DNA of 64,000 nucleotides, taken from the NCBI GenBank assembly GCA_020465985.1, contig JAANYP010006962.1, positions 1 through 64,000 of the forward strand. The letters are read 5' to 3'. Under the pieces are notes generated by a model. That model had not been told where the DNA came from. It saw only the letters and a list, made by a program, of their open reading frames with translations, and ran no database searches. The stretch comes from Centrapalus pauciflorus. Taxonomy: Eukaryota; Streptophyta; Magnoliopsida; Asterales; Asteraceae. The stretch's first letter is position 1, and each line of letters opens with the position of its first letter. Positions 24,057-36,974 of the stretch are shown piece by piece. Made by a program: the position numbers and the translations under genes.

Positions 24057-25279
24057 AAGTAAGACTCATAAATTTATTGTTACAATTAATTCTTTTATTT
24101 TTCACAAATGTTTAAGTTTTCATCAAACTATAATCTATATATACAAGTGTTTGTTTGGGAAGAATACGTGACTAGGATAAATTTATACAAAATCCAATTG
24201 CAATAGTTTGACCCCATTAAACAATTACTCTTAAATTGAATATTATGTATTTTTCTTTTAAAAACAATAATTATAATATAATATAATAATTTATCATATA
24301 CATAAACTTGTAAGGATATTTGTGTAAAAAACATTTAAGTTGGTCTATTTTTATGATTAAAACCTCAATCATTTTTCATTACACCAAAAACCTACAACCA
24401 ACAAAAACTCAAGGGATTGAGATATTACATGTTGTAACCGGTGGAAAGTCATAGGTTACTATTGACGAGCGATCAGTGACAAACAGAATTTCACCGAAAA
24501 AGTAAATTTCAACAAAGAAACACATATTTGAACAAAGAAATCAACATAAAATGTGAATTTGAATCATAAAACATAGACAAGTGAGTTCATTGAAAAGAAC
24601 GTTCGTCAGAGATGAAGGATTGGTCAGCAGATTGAAACCAGTTCAGGTTGCAAGTAAGTTTTTTGAAAAACCCCTCATTTTGATAAGTTTTAGTTAGTTG
24701 TGGTTTTTTCTGCAATGATAAATGATTTGAGATTTAAAAAAAAAATCTAACTTTAGGGTTTTATATACAAACGAGTTATTGAACACCCGCGCGTTGCTGC
24801 AGGGTCTAAATTATTAATTACAAAAATAAATATAAAAATAAATAAAAATATTTTTCAAACAATTCAAGTAAAGAAACACAACTAACCAACATCGAAAACT
24901 GAAATTAAAAAGTCGATATAGATTCAAGTAGTAAGACAAATGATGCTGTTAGTCGGTTCTTATCATTGGTTTTCAAGATTTTGCAATGCTAAAATTACAA
25001 TCAATGTCTTATTAAATCGGATCAGTTACATAATTAAATATTCAAATATTCATAACCATAATTTGAAAATTTGACATTGATTGAGTTTAATTGTCTATCT
25101 AATTTATTGGTTTTACGATCAAATAAAATAAATTTATAACGGTAATGTCTCTAATACATCGATTAGAGTTTGTCAACGTTGTAATAGTAATGTTCGATGC
25201 TATACATGATCATATTTAATAAAAAAATCTAAATATGAAATAGTTACATTTTAATTATAAAGCAATTTCATTAGAATTT
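24057..25279. other. AT-rich DNA, nothing firm
   Basis: No gene is visible. At about 24774-24805 the stem ACCCGCGCGTTGCTGCAGGGT resembles a minus-strand Helitron terminus, but its terminal tetranucleotide would be CTCG rather than CTRR. Confidence 0.5.
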
Positions 25280-26045
25280 TGTACCGTGCATCTGAATGAT
25301 AAAGTTTTTTTTATACAATAAAACATAACATTATGGTTTCAAAAGACAACAACAAACATAAGTATAATTGAAATCATAAGTTTTAGTATGTAAGAAAATG
25401 TTGTAATAATAAATGCTAAAAGATGACTAAATGAAAATTTATTAAATAAAATATAACACTAAGATGAGGGTGTATTGTGAAAAAATTATGTATCTGAATA
25501 ATAAAGTCTTTTCTATACAACTAAACATAATATAATAATTTGAAAAGACATCTAAAAACATAAGTATAATTAAATTCATAATTTTAAGTATGTAAGAAAT
25601 TGTTGTAATAATCAACGTTAAAAGAGGACTAAATGAAAGTTTATTAAAATAAATGGGCTAAATAAAAGATAACACTAAGATGATGGTGTATTATGAAAAA
25701 TTTAAATTAAAAATTAAAAAGAAAAAAAGAAAAAATTCCTATTGGTTGAGATCATTTGATAAATGTATGAGCATGTATATATTTCAATTAAACATAATGT
25801 AATAATTTCAAAAGACAAGTACAAATATAAGTATAATTAAATCATAATTTTAATTATGTAAGAAAATATTGTAATAATAAACGTTAAAAGAAAACTAAAT
25901 GAAATTTATTAAAATAAAAGGGCTAAATAATATATAACACTAAGATGAGGGTGTATTTGAAAATTTTAAAATTAGAAAAAAAAAAGAAAAAAGAAAAATC
26001 CTCATTGGTTGAGACCATATGATAAATGTGTGTATATATATATAA
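25280..26045 (+). repeat. Three imperfect tandem units of 200-270 bp
   Basis: Each unit carries ACATAAGTATAATT, GTATGTAAGAAA-TTGTAATAATAA, ACTAAATGAAA-TTTATTAAA and AACACTAAGATGAGGGTGTA in that order. Starts are near 25280, 25485 and 25760. Units 2 and 3 also share an A-rich stretch and ATTGGTTGAGA-CAT-TGATAAATGT that unit 1 lacks. Confidence 0.85.
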
Positions 26046-26814
26046 TATCCCAAATCTGTATGACCAAACTATGTTCTTGCATGGACCCATTTGGTAATTG
26101 AAAGGCAGAAAAGCGAATGAACATAAATTTGATTGGTTTCCAAAAGACATGATTTATGGGGAGCAAATTTTCTTTTAATGATTGGAAAAGTCCAAATTAT
26201 CAAACCACCAATCAAATGGAAAAGATGTTGATAATTGAAAAATAAGTATTTAATTGCAATTTAAGTTTTAATTTTACTTTTTATACATTATTAAATTAAT
26301 GTTAATCATGTTCTAAAATTTAAAATTATTTGATGGAATTGTAAATATGGCAATAATTCAACTGTAAAAATTTGATTACCAAATAGTTCTGCAAAATACA
26401 TCGAAATAATTGATAACAAAAACATTAATCACGTGCATAATCTATAATTTTCAAATTAAAATAATAATTGCATTAATTAAATTAATTTAGAAATAAACGA
26501 TCATCCTATTATTTTAGATTTCAAATTTAAATTTGAGTCTATAACTCTTATTATTTTTGATTTCAGATATAAATTTGAGTCTATAGTTCATATCTTTTGT
26601 TGGCTTCTTATCCAAACTTCTTAGCTTCTATAATTTTTTTTCTTTTTTGGTTATTATTTAATTTTTAGTTATGTATTTTACATTTAACCCATTTTATATA
26701 TTATCTATAATCACTTTAACAATATAATATTACTATTTTGTTTGTAGTTTCTGTAATAATTTTTCAGATATATATATATATATATATAGTTTTGAAAAAA
26801 CAAGTTATCTACTA
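26046..26814. other. AT-rich DNA, nothing recognised
   Basis: No coding frame or terminal repeats. A short (TA)n lies at about 26771-26787. It may be the interior of the Helitron that ends at 26843. Confidence 0.55.
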
Positions 26815-26843
26815 TTCCGTGTAGTACACGGGTAATATACTAG
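26815..26843 (+). mobile_element. Helitron 3' end
   Basis: A perfect hairpin CCGTGT-AGT-ACACGG is followed by GTAATATACTAG and then T. This is the clearest Helitron terminus in the window. The 5' end was not located. Confidence 0.7.
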
Positions 26844-27062
26844 TTTATGTATTATAAAGCAATCCTTGCATAGGAAAGAACGAAATATTTAATTTTATAT
26901 AATCGTCAAATGTTTGTGTTAAAAGTTAAAACAATTAGGTTCTTTTGCCAATCTAAAAGGGTTAATTAAATGTCACTTTGACTATCCAATTTTTAGATTT
27001 TTTTGATTTAGTGATTAAACTATTTTTTGTCTCAATTTAGCCAATAAACTATTTTTTGTATA

Positions 27063-28530
27063 TGTAACACCCTCCAAACCCGCACAAAAGCCACGTCATT
27101 TACATACACACGTGGCAATATCGCATTGATTATCCATAACATGTGTCAAAGGTTTACACAAACACTGATAAATTAAAACATTTTACACATATCCACATAC
27201 AACCCCGATACAGATACCCAAAAGTTTTCCCAACATAGTAGCAACATACATTCAGCCCGTTGCAGTAAGATCACACTCCCACTTTCGCTCGGGAGCTGGC
27301 GGCCCTATCTTCTGTCCCCCTGATAACACATTCAGACTCGACTACGTAAGCTTCGCAGCTCGTGAGTACACAAGGGTTAGGCGCTGCACTTAAACACATA
27401 ATCACATAACGCACATACGCATGTCAATATTGTATCTCTACACTATCTGGCATGACTCATGCCGCACTAACCTCTGCCCAGAGGCATTTGAGATCCAATA
27501 CATACTGAGATACTCATCTCAAGTGGGGAAACCCCTTCCCCCTGCGGCCAAGTCACGCCCGTGGAGGCTAGCAGTAGTAATAGGCTCAAGAGCGACATGG
27601 TACTAGAAATAACCACACATACACACACACACACAGAGGGAGCCCTACACAGGGTTAAACAGAGCTACACAGCTCCCGCGATAACCCATCGCGATCACAC
27701 TATAATGGATCTCATGCACAACATCATACATTCACATGTAAAGATAAGTAAGATCATACCTGAGGGGCAGCTTGCAGTGCCCATACAGATCATATAACAC
27801 ATATGAAATATAAACATAGAAAGACTCAACGAAAGGCAACTAGTCTTTTAAAAGATCTCGCATACTCACCTAGGTCGCCCCGTACACTATCTCTAGCTCG
27901 CTGACCCGAATCTACCTCGCACCGAATTCTATTAGTCCCTGAACACATCATAAACCTGCCCAGATTAATCCTAATTCAATAGACAAATCCCATACTTACT
28001 AATACAGCTGATTGACCCCAAAAAAGCAACCCCAAATAGGCCCCCAAGGCCTAAACCGAATCCGACCCATACCAGCCGGATCGCGGCCGCGCTCATCATC
28101 ATGGACCGTGCTCAAACCCTAGCCCGCGGTCGACCCCACGCTTATCATCGCGACCGCGATCGCGACGATTTGCAGGTCTCCCTGTTCGGTCTCTGTTCTG
28201 CCCATGAGGTGTTAAACCTCCATAACCCAAATTCAGCAAGTAATAGCCCATACAAATAATATCAAAACTCCTCTAATATTGTTGCACAACAATTCCCACA
28301 ATATCCCAACACCTAACACACGAAATTTAGAATCAAATCAGAGGATACTCACCTTGTACTTCAAGAACACAAACGAAGCTTCAATTTGATTCACATCAGC
28401 TCAATCCAACTGATATGGCTTCAATCTTGCTTCTGTTTCTGCTCTCCAAATTACACAACACACACACATAAGACTTTGGTAAGGCTTGGAAATGAAGGAA
28501 GCTAAGCAAACCAACTTTATGTTGACGTAT
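27063..28530 (-). repeat. Truncated Gypsy-type LTR
   Basis: It starts TGTAACACCCTCC, like GypB. It shares order and words with it through the GC-rich block at about 28080-28170 (GATCGCGGCCGCGCTC, GCGACCGCGATCGCGACG). The right end lacks the expected GGGATGTTACA and breaks into unrelated sequence, so no duplication could be checked. Confidence 0.8.
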
Positions 28531-28544
28531 TTAGCAGGTTTTTC

Positions 28545-28834
28545 TCGAGACCATAAAGGCTAAGGTATCACATTCATGGCACTCTTACAAGATTTTCAAG
28601 TTTTCGGAGTCATTGGACATTTCAAACATCACGGAGATTAAATTTCATAACTTAAACATTTGTCGTGTATTATAATCTCCGCACTAGTGACTTTGTATTT
28701 TATGATGCTTGTAAAACGCTATTTATATTTTATGCATTTTGGAAAACGTCCCATTTAGAGGTCGTTCATTGTGATTATGACTTTGTTTCCGCGACGTCAC
28801 GCCCCGTTGCCAAGCGGGGTATCGGGGTGTGACA
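28545..28834 (-). repeat. Fragment of another LTR family
   Basis: On the minus strand it starts TGTCACACCCCGATACCCCG, a common opening of plant Gypsy LTRs. It runs about 290 bases before joining the truncated LTR to the left. It interrupts the Copia2 env-like frame at 28835. Confidence 0.55.
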
Positions 28835-29710
28835 TCTGGATAAACACTCATAATATAAACTCGTACCCATTCATTGGACTGATAAGCATATGATACCAAG
28901 GACAAGGGAATGTCCATGACTGGTACACACGGTATCTCATTCGGCGGTTTAAATCTTGAGATTGCCACGGTTTCGTAAACGTTTGCCTCGGGCCGTTCGT
29001 GTAGTTCGTCATCGTTGTCCATGGAGAATTGTTTGAAGAGTTTTAGGAAGCGTTGAAATGGAACGAATTTTCACTTTATCTTGTACAACCCATTTTAGTT
29101 AATTAAAAATGAATTGAGCATAATCATAATGGCAATCATAGGAAAAAGCGGCGAACATGGTCAAGACATGGATGTTGGCCGAGTCATGGACCGAGTGTTT
29201 GCTGGTGAAGCATCGGTTGAGGATTTTGAAAAACAATCGCCAATGGGATTGGATTTGTTTCGGTTTGAAGTCGAAGACTTTGTTAGAGAGCTGTCGTATC
29301 CCAAAGCTTGGACTTGTTGGAGTGTTTCAACGGCGGTAGGGATGAGTGCATAGGAGAATTTAGTGGGTGAAAGGTATTCTTCAGGTAGATGAAGGATGTA
29401 GCGAATGATTTCTAGAGTGAGGTGGATCGGAACAGAGTCTATTTTGGTGACAATGTGAGGGATTGCCTCATCAACGTACTTGAGGTGAAACCAAAACTGT
29501 TGTAGATAAATCAAAGGAACGATAATTGCGGTGGTGAGGGCGTGGAAAATGGGAAGGCCTTGAAGGATATTAAAAGTGATATCCTCGGCTTCATCACGGA
29601 GGGTGGAAAGGTCGAGTTGTCATTTGTGAGGAGCAAACTCGGTAAAAAAAGGTTGGGTTTAATAGGATGGACACCGGCAACTCCTTGTTGTTAAGTGGTA
29701 TGGGTGGGTG
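28835..29710 (-). pseudogene. Copia2 env-like ORF
   Basis: The frame at 29514-29161 contains LIYLQQFWFHLKYVDEAIPH and LTLEIIRYILHLPEEYLSP. This parallels the Copia1 env-like segment (EFWYTCAYNP ... TTRLIREALRL) in order and spacing. Upstream coding continues to about 29600 (LQGLPIFHALT); a poly-T frameshift lies near 29647. A further piece at 29022-28835 (MDNDDELHERPEA) may be its C-terminal part. It ends abruptly at the LTR fragment at 28834. No signal peptide or transmembrane segment is evident. Confidence 0.6.
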
Positions 29711-30039
29711 GGGAATCATGAGAGTGTGTAGTTTTTCAATGAGTCCTATAAATTGCAGATTGGTTAGTCAAGTCAAACTAAAATAGATAAGTAAGTCAAA
29801 GACACAGTCTGAACTAAGTATGAGGTAGAACCAGTCTATTCTATTTAAAGTATCAGGTTTTTTCTCAGTAGTATAAGAATACTATTATTAGAAATCCAAA
29901 GTTGATCGTTAATTGACCAATGTTAGAATAAACCTGTTCACTTAAACACCTATTACTAACTAAGACCAATGGTGCAAGGACAGAGAACTTAATTTATTTT
30001 TGGATTTTGATATATGAAGTAAGAAAGAAAAAAAATTTA

Positions 30040-30530
30040 TGTGTTGAACTTTGGATGGGGCCTGAAGTTCAGATGAACCCTGTCCGAACTTTGGTTGAGA
30101 CAAAAGTTCGGATGGGGTAATGCAAGACTTAGAAAAAACTAGAAGTTACAAAGTAACGAAGGAACTGAACTCTTTGGATAACCAAAAGTTCGGATGGACC
30201 CTACTCAAAGTTCAGATTAGGCCCAAGTGCAAACACTTAGAAAAATTAATAAGAAACCACATATATGATGTGGTCCGAACTTCGGATGGACCACAACTGA
30301 AGTTCGGTTGAGGTCCAAGACAATATAAAATTATAAGTAGAAATATGCATGTATGATAACCTTACTTCAGATGGCCAAAGTTTGGTTGGGCTTCACATCC
30401 GAAGTTCAGATGAAGCTCATCAAGGTAACATGAAGTATTAAATGCAAGTGTTGATGTGTGAACTGAACTTTGGATGTGGCATCCGAAGTTCGTGTGTCAT
30501 GCGGAACTTCGGGTGGACCAAAGTTGTACT
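30040..30530 (+). repeat. Block of GAAGTTCGGATGG words
   Basis: About fifteen variants of AAGTTCGGATGG, GAACTTTGGATGG and CCGAACTTCGG are scattered at irregular spacing. One larger inverted pair, GTGGTCC ... GGACCAC, surrounds GAACTTCGGAT near 30270-30293. The same vocabulary returns at 60880-61220. Confidence 0.88.
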
Positions 30531-30944
30531 TAGAACACAACATTAAATGTGTTCATTCACATGCATACGGATACAGTGACTCTAACTCTAAATGGCCAAA
30601 AAAATGCAGATCCTAACTCTAAAAATGATTACAAAGAACTTTAAAACTAACAAAAATGCCTAAAACCAATTAAATCTATCCAAAAAAAATGTAAGAATCA
30701 GAGGGAAAAACCCTCAAAAAGTCGAGAATCTGAAAACCGTAAGATGCATGTTAAATGGGAAAGTAAAGGACGTTTAGCATTACCTGGTGTGCGAAAAGAT
30801 GAAAACTACAAAATTCCACAAGAAAAATGAGCGAAAAAGGAGTTTTTGAAGAGTTTTTAAGACGAAGAATGACGGTTTTCTCGTTAGGGAGTAGTAGCAC
30901 AGGCGTAAGGGAGAAGAAGGGTCTCCTTCTAGACCGGCCCGCCA

Positions 30945-30957
30945 CTTTTATAAATGG
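30945..30957 (-). promoter_or_regulatory. Possible internal TATA box before the env-like ORF
   Basis: The minus strand reads CATTTATAAAAGT. About 160 bases downstream is a donor-like CACCAG/GTAATG (30783), and TATTTTAG (29778) could serve as an acceptor just before the env-like coding region. This is inference only. Confidence 0.3.
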
Positions 30958-31849
30958 AAGTAGGTCGGGTCAAAAGATCTGATGGAATTGGATGAAATTG
31001 GAATGAAAATTCCATTCGATGTGTTGTTTGACAGTAAAAAGGAATGGAATGAAGATTCCTTTTTTTTTTTTTTTTTTAAAACGCCAGTTTTGAAGGTATC
31101 TATTTTCCTTTGATTAATGCCAAGGAATTTATATTCCATTTCAAAGATTTTAACAGTTGTAAAACCAAACCCTAGACTTCATCTTCACCAGCCTCCATTC
31201 TATTCCGAAAAATTTCATTTTTTCCAGAATTCCATTGCTTGACAGATTCCATTCCAGGAATAAACATTTTGCGAACCAAACGCCGTCTTAGGGTTCTTCA
31301 CTTTTTCAAATATAAACAAGGTAAATAAAATGTTTTTGTGTTTTTCACTTTTTCAAATATAAACAAGATAAAATAAAGTCTTTTTCTCTTTTTCAAATTG
31401 AAAAATAAAAGATAAAACAGAATAAAGAAAAATGAGATTAAAATAAACAAAATTTTCTTTTTCCCCCTACAAGTGTGTATACCTAAAAAATAATTTTAAA
31501 AATTGTGCAAACTTGTAGTGAAAGAAATACACCCCCTCAAATAAATAATTATCCTTTTGAAGAAAACCAAGAATCTCGATAGAATTAAGAAAGCCCGACA
31601 AACCTGGATATTTTAAGTTTCCCAATCAAAATAAACATAGCACACAACAGTTGTCAGGTTCACCAACATTTAAAACGTACGTAGATAAACGAACACAGAA
31701 AATAATTTTGTGGCACTTCCTTTGAATTGAAGTAATAGATATTTTCAAAATAAAAGAATTTCAAGTCACTGTCATAATTACTTGAAACATTAATCATTTA
31801 AGAAATATCTGAGATTCAACTAGAGGGCAGATTTAACATGCAAATCTAA

Positions 31850-32823
31850 GATACTAAGAAACAAAAACGAGGTTCGTCTAAAGCCTTAGTAAATACATCA
31901 GCAAGCTGAAATTTTGTGCCTACAAAATACAGTTCAATTGTCCCCTTTTCTACGTGGTCTTTAATGAAGTGACACTTGATGTCTATGTACTTTGTTCTTG
32001 AGTGTTGCACGAGATTTTAAGATATAGCAATCACACTTCAAGAGTCACAACAAATTGGGATATTAGTAAGAGAAAATCAATAATCACGCAACTGTGTCCT
32101 CATCCACAACATCTGAGAGTAACAACTTGCGGCTGCTACGTACTCAGCCTCAACTGTGAATGTGGAAACACATGTATGCTTTTTGGAAGACGAACTCACT
32201 GTTCTGTCACCCAAGAACTGAATTCCACCTGATGTGCTTTTACGATCTACTTGGGAACCTACAAAGTCAGCATCTGAAAATGCAGTATGATCGAAATTGG
32301 TTCCCTTTGGATACAATAGACCAAGCTCAGGTGAACCCTTAAGATAACGAAAGATGCGTTTAACCGTAGTAAGGTGTGATTCTTTCGGGTCGGCCTGAAA
32401 GCGAGCACAAAGACATGTGGAAAACATTATATCCAGTCTACTGGCCTTAAGGTAAAGTAAGGAGCCAATCATCCCTCCGTAAGGTGTGCTATCAACACTT
32501 TTCCTAGAAGGATCAGTGTCTAATTTACAGTTTGAAGCCATGGAAGTTGCGATAGTCGTGCAAGAGTCTAACTTATACTTCTTGAGAATGTCAAGAGTAT
32601 ATTTCAACTGGTTCACAAAAATCTCATCTTCAAGTTGTTTGACATGTAATCTAAGGAAAAAATTTATTCTCCCCATCATACTCATCTCAAACCTGGACTC
32701 CATGAGCGTTGAATATTCCTTACAAAACTTAGGTTCGGTAGATCCAAATATAATATCGTCTACACAAATTTGTACTAACATTATGTGTGGGACTTCTCTC
32801 TTAGTGAACAATGTTGCGTCCAC
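31850..32823 (-). pseudogene. Copia2 RT C-terminal half and RNase H
   Basis: The frame from 32823 includes the RT catalytic VDDIIFGST, the connection segment MIGSLLYL and RNase H with AFSDADFVG and STSGG. The frame stops at 32077, and further conserved sequence (LADVFTKALDEPRF) continues to about 31870 after the break. Substitutions at usually fixed sites, such as FFLRLHV for the usual FFLGLQV-type segment, point to long decay. Confidence 0.9.
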
Positions 32824-33360
32824 TACACCTTTATTGAATCCGACAGTAATCCAGAAGTTTGAGAGGCTATCATACCAAGCTCGAGGTGCTTGTTTTAAAC
32901 CATATATAAAGAGCTTTATCTAGCACATAAACATGGTCTGGTTTATGTGCATCAACAAAGCCTTGAGGTTGTTCAACGTACACCTTCTCGTTCAATTCAC
33001 CATTTAAGAAGGCGGTCTTGACGTCCATTTTTGGTAGACTTTGAAGTCCTTGTGAGCTGCAAATGCTAAGAAGATTTGGATAGCTTCAATCCGTGCAACC
33101 GGAGAAAAGGTCTCATCATAATCAATGCCTTCTTGTTGTAGGTAACCTTTAGCGACTAGCCTTGCCTTATTCCGCATTATACTACCGTTTTCATCCCGTT
33201 TGTTCTTGAAGATCCATTTTGTCCCAATGATAGCTCGGCCTTTGGGTCTAAGAACTAACCACCATAGCCTTAGCTGTTCAAACTGGTTGAGCTCTTCTTG
33301 CATGGCTACAATCCAGTCAGTGTCTTTCAAGGCTTCATCCACACGTGCGGGCTCTATCAT
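32824..33360 (-). pseudogene. Copia2 RT N-terminal half
   Basis: It reads TDWIVAMQEELNQFE, GTKWIFKNKRDENG and YDETFSPVARIEAI, the Copia RT opening. The frame is lost near 33025, before the catalytic SAFLNG region, and again near 32920 around the CLKQAPRAWYD equivalent. Confidence 0.88.
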
Positions 33361-33873
33361 ACTAAGGAATGATGCAAATAGACATTCATTAGCAGACGCC
33401 TTTCAAGTTTGAACCCCAGTAGATAGATCACCAATGATTTATTCAGTTGGGTGATCACAAGTCCATTTCTTTTCGTGTGGGAGGGGTGAACATGAAGGAA
33501 ACTCAGTGGTTAGTGTGGGGATGGATGAGGTGTTTTGTTCGAAGGTTTCTGGTGAAGGTACCACTGGTTCCGGTTCTTATTTTGTTGGCTCTTGTAATGG
33601 GATAATATTCGATACAATATGGGAGGGTATAATTGGAGTATGCTCAACAGTGGGTAGGTGTGCGGAAGATGATGATGGCAATAAAGATGATAATGGTGAT
33701 AGAGTTTGTGGTTGTGATGTTGGAAGTGGAACTGTTGAGTTTGAAGAATTTGCGTTGTCCGCAGTAGCTGAAACAGAAGATGAATTTACAATAGGAATGA
33801 AAAATTCAGCATAAAACGGATCAAAGAAATTTATTAAATCAGACGAGGAAAAAGGCGTTGAGATAGAAGAATC
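33361..33873. other. Copia2 integrase-RT linker
   Basis: Low-complexity linker between integrase and RT, degenerate in all frames. A 102-codon plus-strand frame here is antisense to the linker and is not called as a gene. Confidence 0.6.
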
Positions 33874-34640
33874 TCAAGGCATGAGAGTAATGCACGATCC
33901 TAATTGGTCAACTTCACGGGCTATATCATCCATTTCATCGAAAGTGATGTTCACACTCTCATTGACTATCCTGGTACGAGTGTTGTATGTGCGATATGCC
34001 TTTGAATTGGATGAGTATCCAATATAAATCGTCTCGTCCGCTTTTTCATTGAACTTCCCGAGGTTATCCTTATCATTCAGCATGTAGCACCTATAACTAA
34101 AAACTCGTAAGTATTTGATATAATGAAATTTATTTAAGTATAGCTGATATGAAGTTTTGTTGAAGTGCTTATGAATAATCGAGCGGTTATGTGTGTAGCA
34201 GGCTGTAGACACAGCTTCGGCCCACAAGAATGGTGGTAGCTTTGAGTACTTAAGCATGCTATGAGCAGCCTCTACCAGGGCACAGTTTCGTCTTTCAACT
34301 ATACCATTTTGTTGAGGTGTTCGAGCAGCGAAGAATTGATGGTGAATGCCTTTGGATCGTAGAAAACTCTCAACTACCAAATTTTTGAATTTCATGCTAT
34401 TGTCAGATCTGATTGATTGTACAGACAACTGCTATTGGGTCTCGGCACTCTTGAGAGAATATATGATCTCTTGAGCTGTCTCATCCTTGGATCGCAAGAA
34501 CTGAACCCATGTATATCGTGAGTAGTCGTCAACAATAACCAACACGTACCGCTTACCATTTATACTTTATGTATGCATAGGACCACATAAATTTATATGT
34601 AGCAGCTCCAAAACTCTCCTCGTTGATGGTTCAAGTTTTG
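33874..34640 (-). pseudogene. Copia2 integrase core
   Basis: The frame 34428-33874 contains IRSDNSMKF and TPQQNGIVERRN, the second catalytic Asp and the Glu region, then PPFLWAEAVSTACY and YIGYSSNSKAYR, the usual integrase C-terminal sequence. Upstream of 34428 the core continues in broken frames with several stops. Confidence 0.88.
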
Positions 34641-35130
34641 TTTTGTGAGACCATTCACAAAATGCTTCGATGCCAGGTTGTTCATGTTGTTAAAGTTCAG
34701 ATGTGAGAGACGTCTATGTCGTAGACATGAGTCTTTTGATGATGCTTTGGACAACAGAAAGATACTTTCTTTCAATATAAGCTTGACTATATCAATGGTG
34801 CAGAGGTTTGAGTTATGGGAACTAGAACAGATTTCTTTCCCATCATCGCTCTAAACACTATATCTTTTGGTCCTAAAGGTTACTTCTAGACCTTTGTCAC
34901 ACAGTTTTCCTATGCTGAACAAGTTATGAGACAACCCTTCTACATAGTCAATGTCCTTGATGACTAGGTTATTTAGGACTAAATCGTTGTATCCTTTGAT
35001 TTGAGCATGATTTTCATTCCCAAATCTAACCGTTCATTAGTATTGTTTGACTACGTTGGTTAGCAACTCTTTTCTCCCAGTCATACGCTTGGAGCAACCC
35101 GAATCCATATACCATATGTATTTTACTTGA
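34641..35130 (-). pseudogene. Copia2 protease and HHCC region
   Basis: A piece at 34775-34593 carries LRHRRLSHLNFNNMNNL, the His-His part of the pre-integrase zinc domain. Near 35060-35115 degenerate frames show the protease DSGCSKRMTG equivalent. There are many stops, and no continuous frame exists. Confidence 0.75.
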
Positions 35131-36974
35131 GATTTGAATTGTGTTAAAAATTGACATTGTAACTATATTGAAGAGAAAACAAAATAGATCCATGATGGTA
35201 ATGTTAAAAATGACATGCAAACCGTGTTCTAAACCGATTGTTGTAGAAAACAAGTCGGGATTTGTACGGGTCCTGAACTGAGTGCACAGGATCCAAACAC
35301 ATAGGTTTTTTTATGAAGATGCACAGAAATCGTTTCACAGAAGTATGGATTCTAGTCCGAATTCACTAGAAGCCATCTTGTTGAGGTACGGGTCTTGATC
35401 TGAAGTTACCAAGAACCATCTGCTTTAAATCACAATACTTTGGGTACCCATTGAAGAATGGGTCCTTTCTTGTTAGGAGTTCCAAATATAGATATCAATC
35501 TGACAAATTTAGGAACCCATATAGCGATTATATAGAAATATTTGAAAATGAATATTTCAAACAAGATTTTGAATTTGTTATAGAACATTCATTGTTTTTA
35601 GAAATTACATTCATCCTACCACTAGCAACAACGAGATGGCATGATAACCTTCTTGGATAGTCGTTTTTGGAATCCTTCTTACATGATCTATAGGAACAGA
35701 ATGAGAAGAGTCAGTATGTTTGGCAAACTTAGATCTAGAGAAAATTCCTTGGTGAGTGGGTTTCTTTGAGGAGTTTTATTTACTCTTCGTTCCTTTGGAA
35801 ACCTCCGAGTTTGAAGAACTTGAACACTCACCTTTGAAATTTTTTAAAGGGACTTCAATATTGGTTTTACCATTACCAGATTATGTATTTAGGACATTAA
35901 CAGGAGGAGGAGTTTTTGAATCTTCTACATAAAAAACTTAGTTTTCTAAAGAAGTGTAAACCGTTCTTTGTAAAAAGTTAATTCTATACTTTGTTCAAAA
36001 AGTTGTTTTTCAAAAGTTTTCTCACTTGTGAAAAGGGCTTCTTGACTGGCAGAAACTTTCTCAAGAGCGATTCTTAATTCCTCTTCTAAAAACTTTGATG
36101 TTGTGTTAAAGAACAGTGGTAGGAATATAACGATGAAAAATTGGTTTAACAGTCGTTTAGATTTCATTTCTGTTGATAAATAGTTATAGAATAAGTCATC
36201 CTTAAGAGTGGGTACTCTGTAAGGATAACTACCGTTTAGCTTTTTATAAGCAAAAGAAATTTGTCTGTTTTTATCTTGATTCCTCTTCTCCTCCTCTTGG
36301 GCCAGGATTTCTTTAGATGAGTGATGAAAGGCCTGATACCCACGTCCCATATATCTTCTATCAAATAGCATTGGTAAAACTAATTGAGTCTTTTTAAAAA
36401 ACGTAGGATTTTTAAAACCAATTCATTTTTTGGAATGATAAAACTTAGTTTCTTTTGATTGATTGAGATGAATAGTTTGTGCCGTTTGACCCCTTTTTAA
36501 CAACATCAATGGTTTTGATTCAGGAATACAAACCTATTCTCTCTCTTTCAATCGTTTTAAATTTTCTCTCATTTTCTAAATTTTCCACGTTTAAAGACTC
36601 TAACCGTTTTATAAGAACAAATAGTTCTGACTTCAAAGAACCCTTTTCCTTGGTGATTATATTAATACAATTCTTAAGTAAAATTTCTTATCCTCGACCA
36701 TTATTTTTTCCTATAAGAAAGTTTTTACAAGGTTATGTTCCTTTAGCTAGTTTCGAAGGTGTCCGAATTTTCTTTTAGTGATTGTGCAAGTTGTTCAATT
36801 TCATACACTTTTCCTTTTTAGTATTATACTTTGCTTTTAATTCAAGCAGTTGCGTATGCCATTTACAAACATTCTTTACAAATTTAACATTTAAAGATTG
36901 ATGAAAGTAAAGGGAATGTACCTCATTGGTCTCGGAGTCTGATGTGGAGCATTCTGTGTCCCTGGATTTTGCCA
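35131..36974 (-). pseudogene. Copia2 decayed gag C-terminal region
   Basis: Broken frames are rich in Lys, Glu and Leu. The longest, 36371-35946, includes FLEEELRIALEKVSASQEAL, which looks like a coiled coil as in Copia1 gag. Another at 36975-36775 has a Ser/Asp-rich start. I cannot assign finer domains. Confidence 0.55.

Larger units (their letters stand above)
29711..31849. other. Copia2 spacer between pol and env-like ORF
   Basis: Non-coding. It contains the GAAGTTCGGATGG repeat block (30040-30530), an A/T-rich part with GAGGGGG (near 31530) and GTAGGGGG (near 31465) on the minus strand, and a possible promoter and intron on the minus strand. Confidence 0.55.

Noticed and set aside
24774..24805. 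Minus-strand Helitron end
   Set aside because: A hairpin is present but the last four bases would be CTCG, not CTRR; kept only as a remark.
25280..26045. CRISPR-like array
   Set aside because: The repeats are long, imperfect and tandem without unique spacers, and the sequence is a plant nuclear genome.
28545..31700. Host gene fragments near the LTR junction
   Set aside because: The frames here fit the Copia2 env-like ORF or have no domain; no exon structure of a host gene was found.
33506..33814. 102-codon plus-strand frame rich in Gly, Asp and Val
   Set aside because: It is antisense to the low-complexity integrase-RT linker of Copia2.
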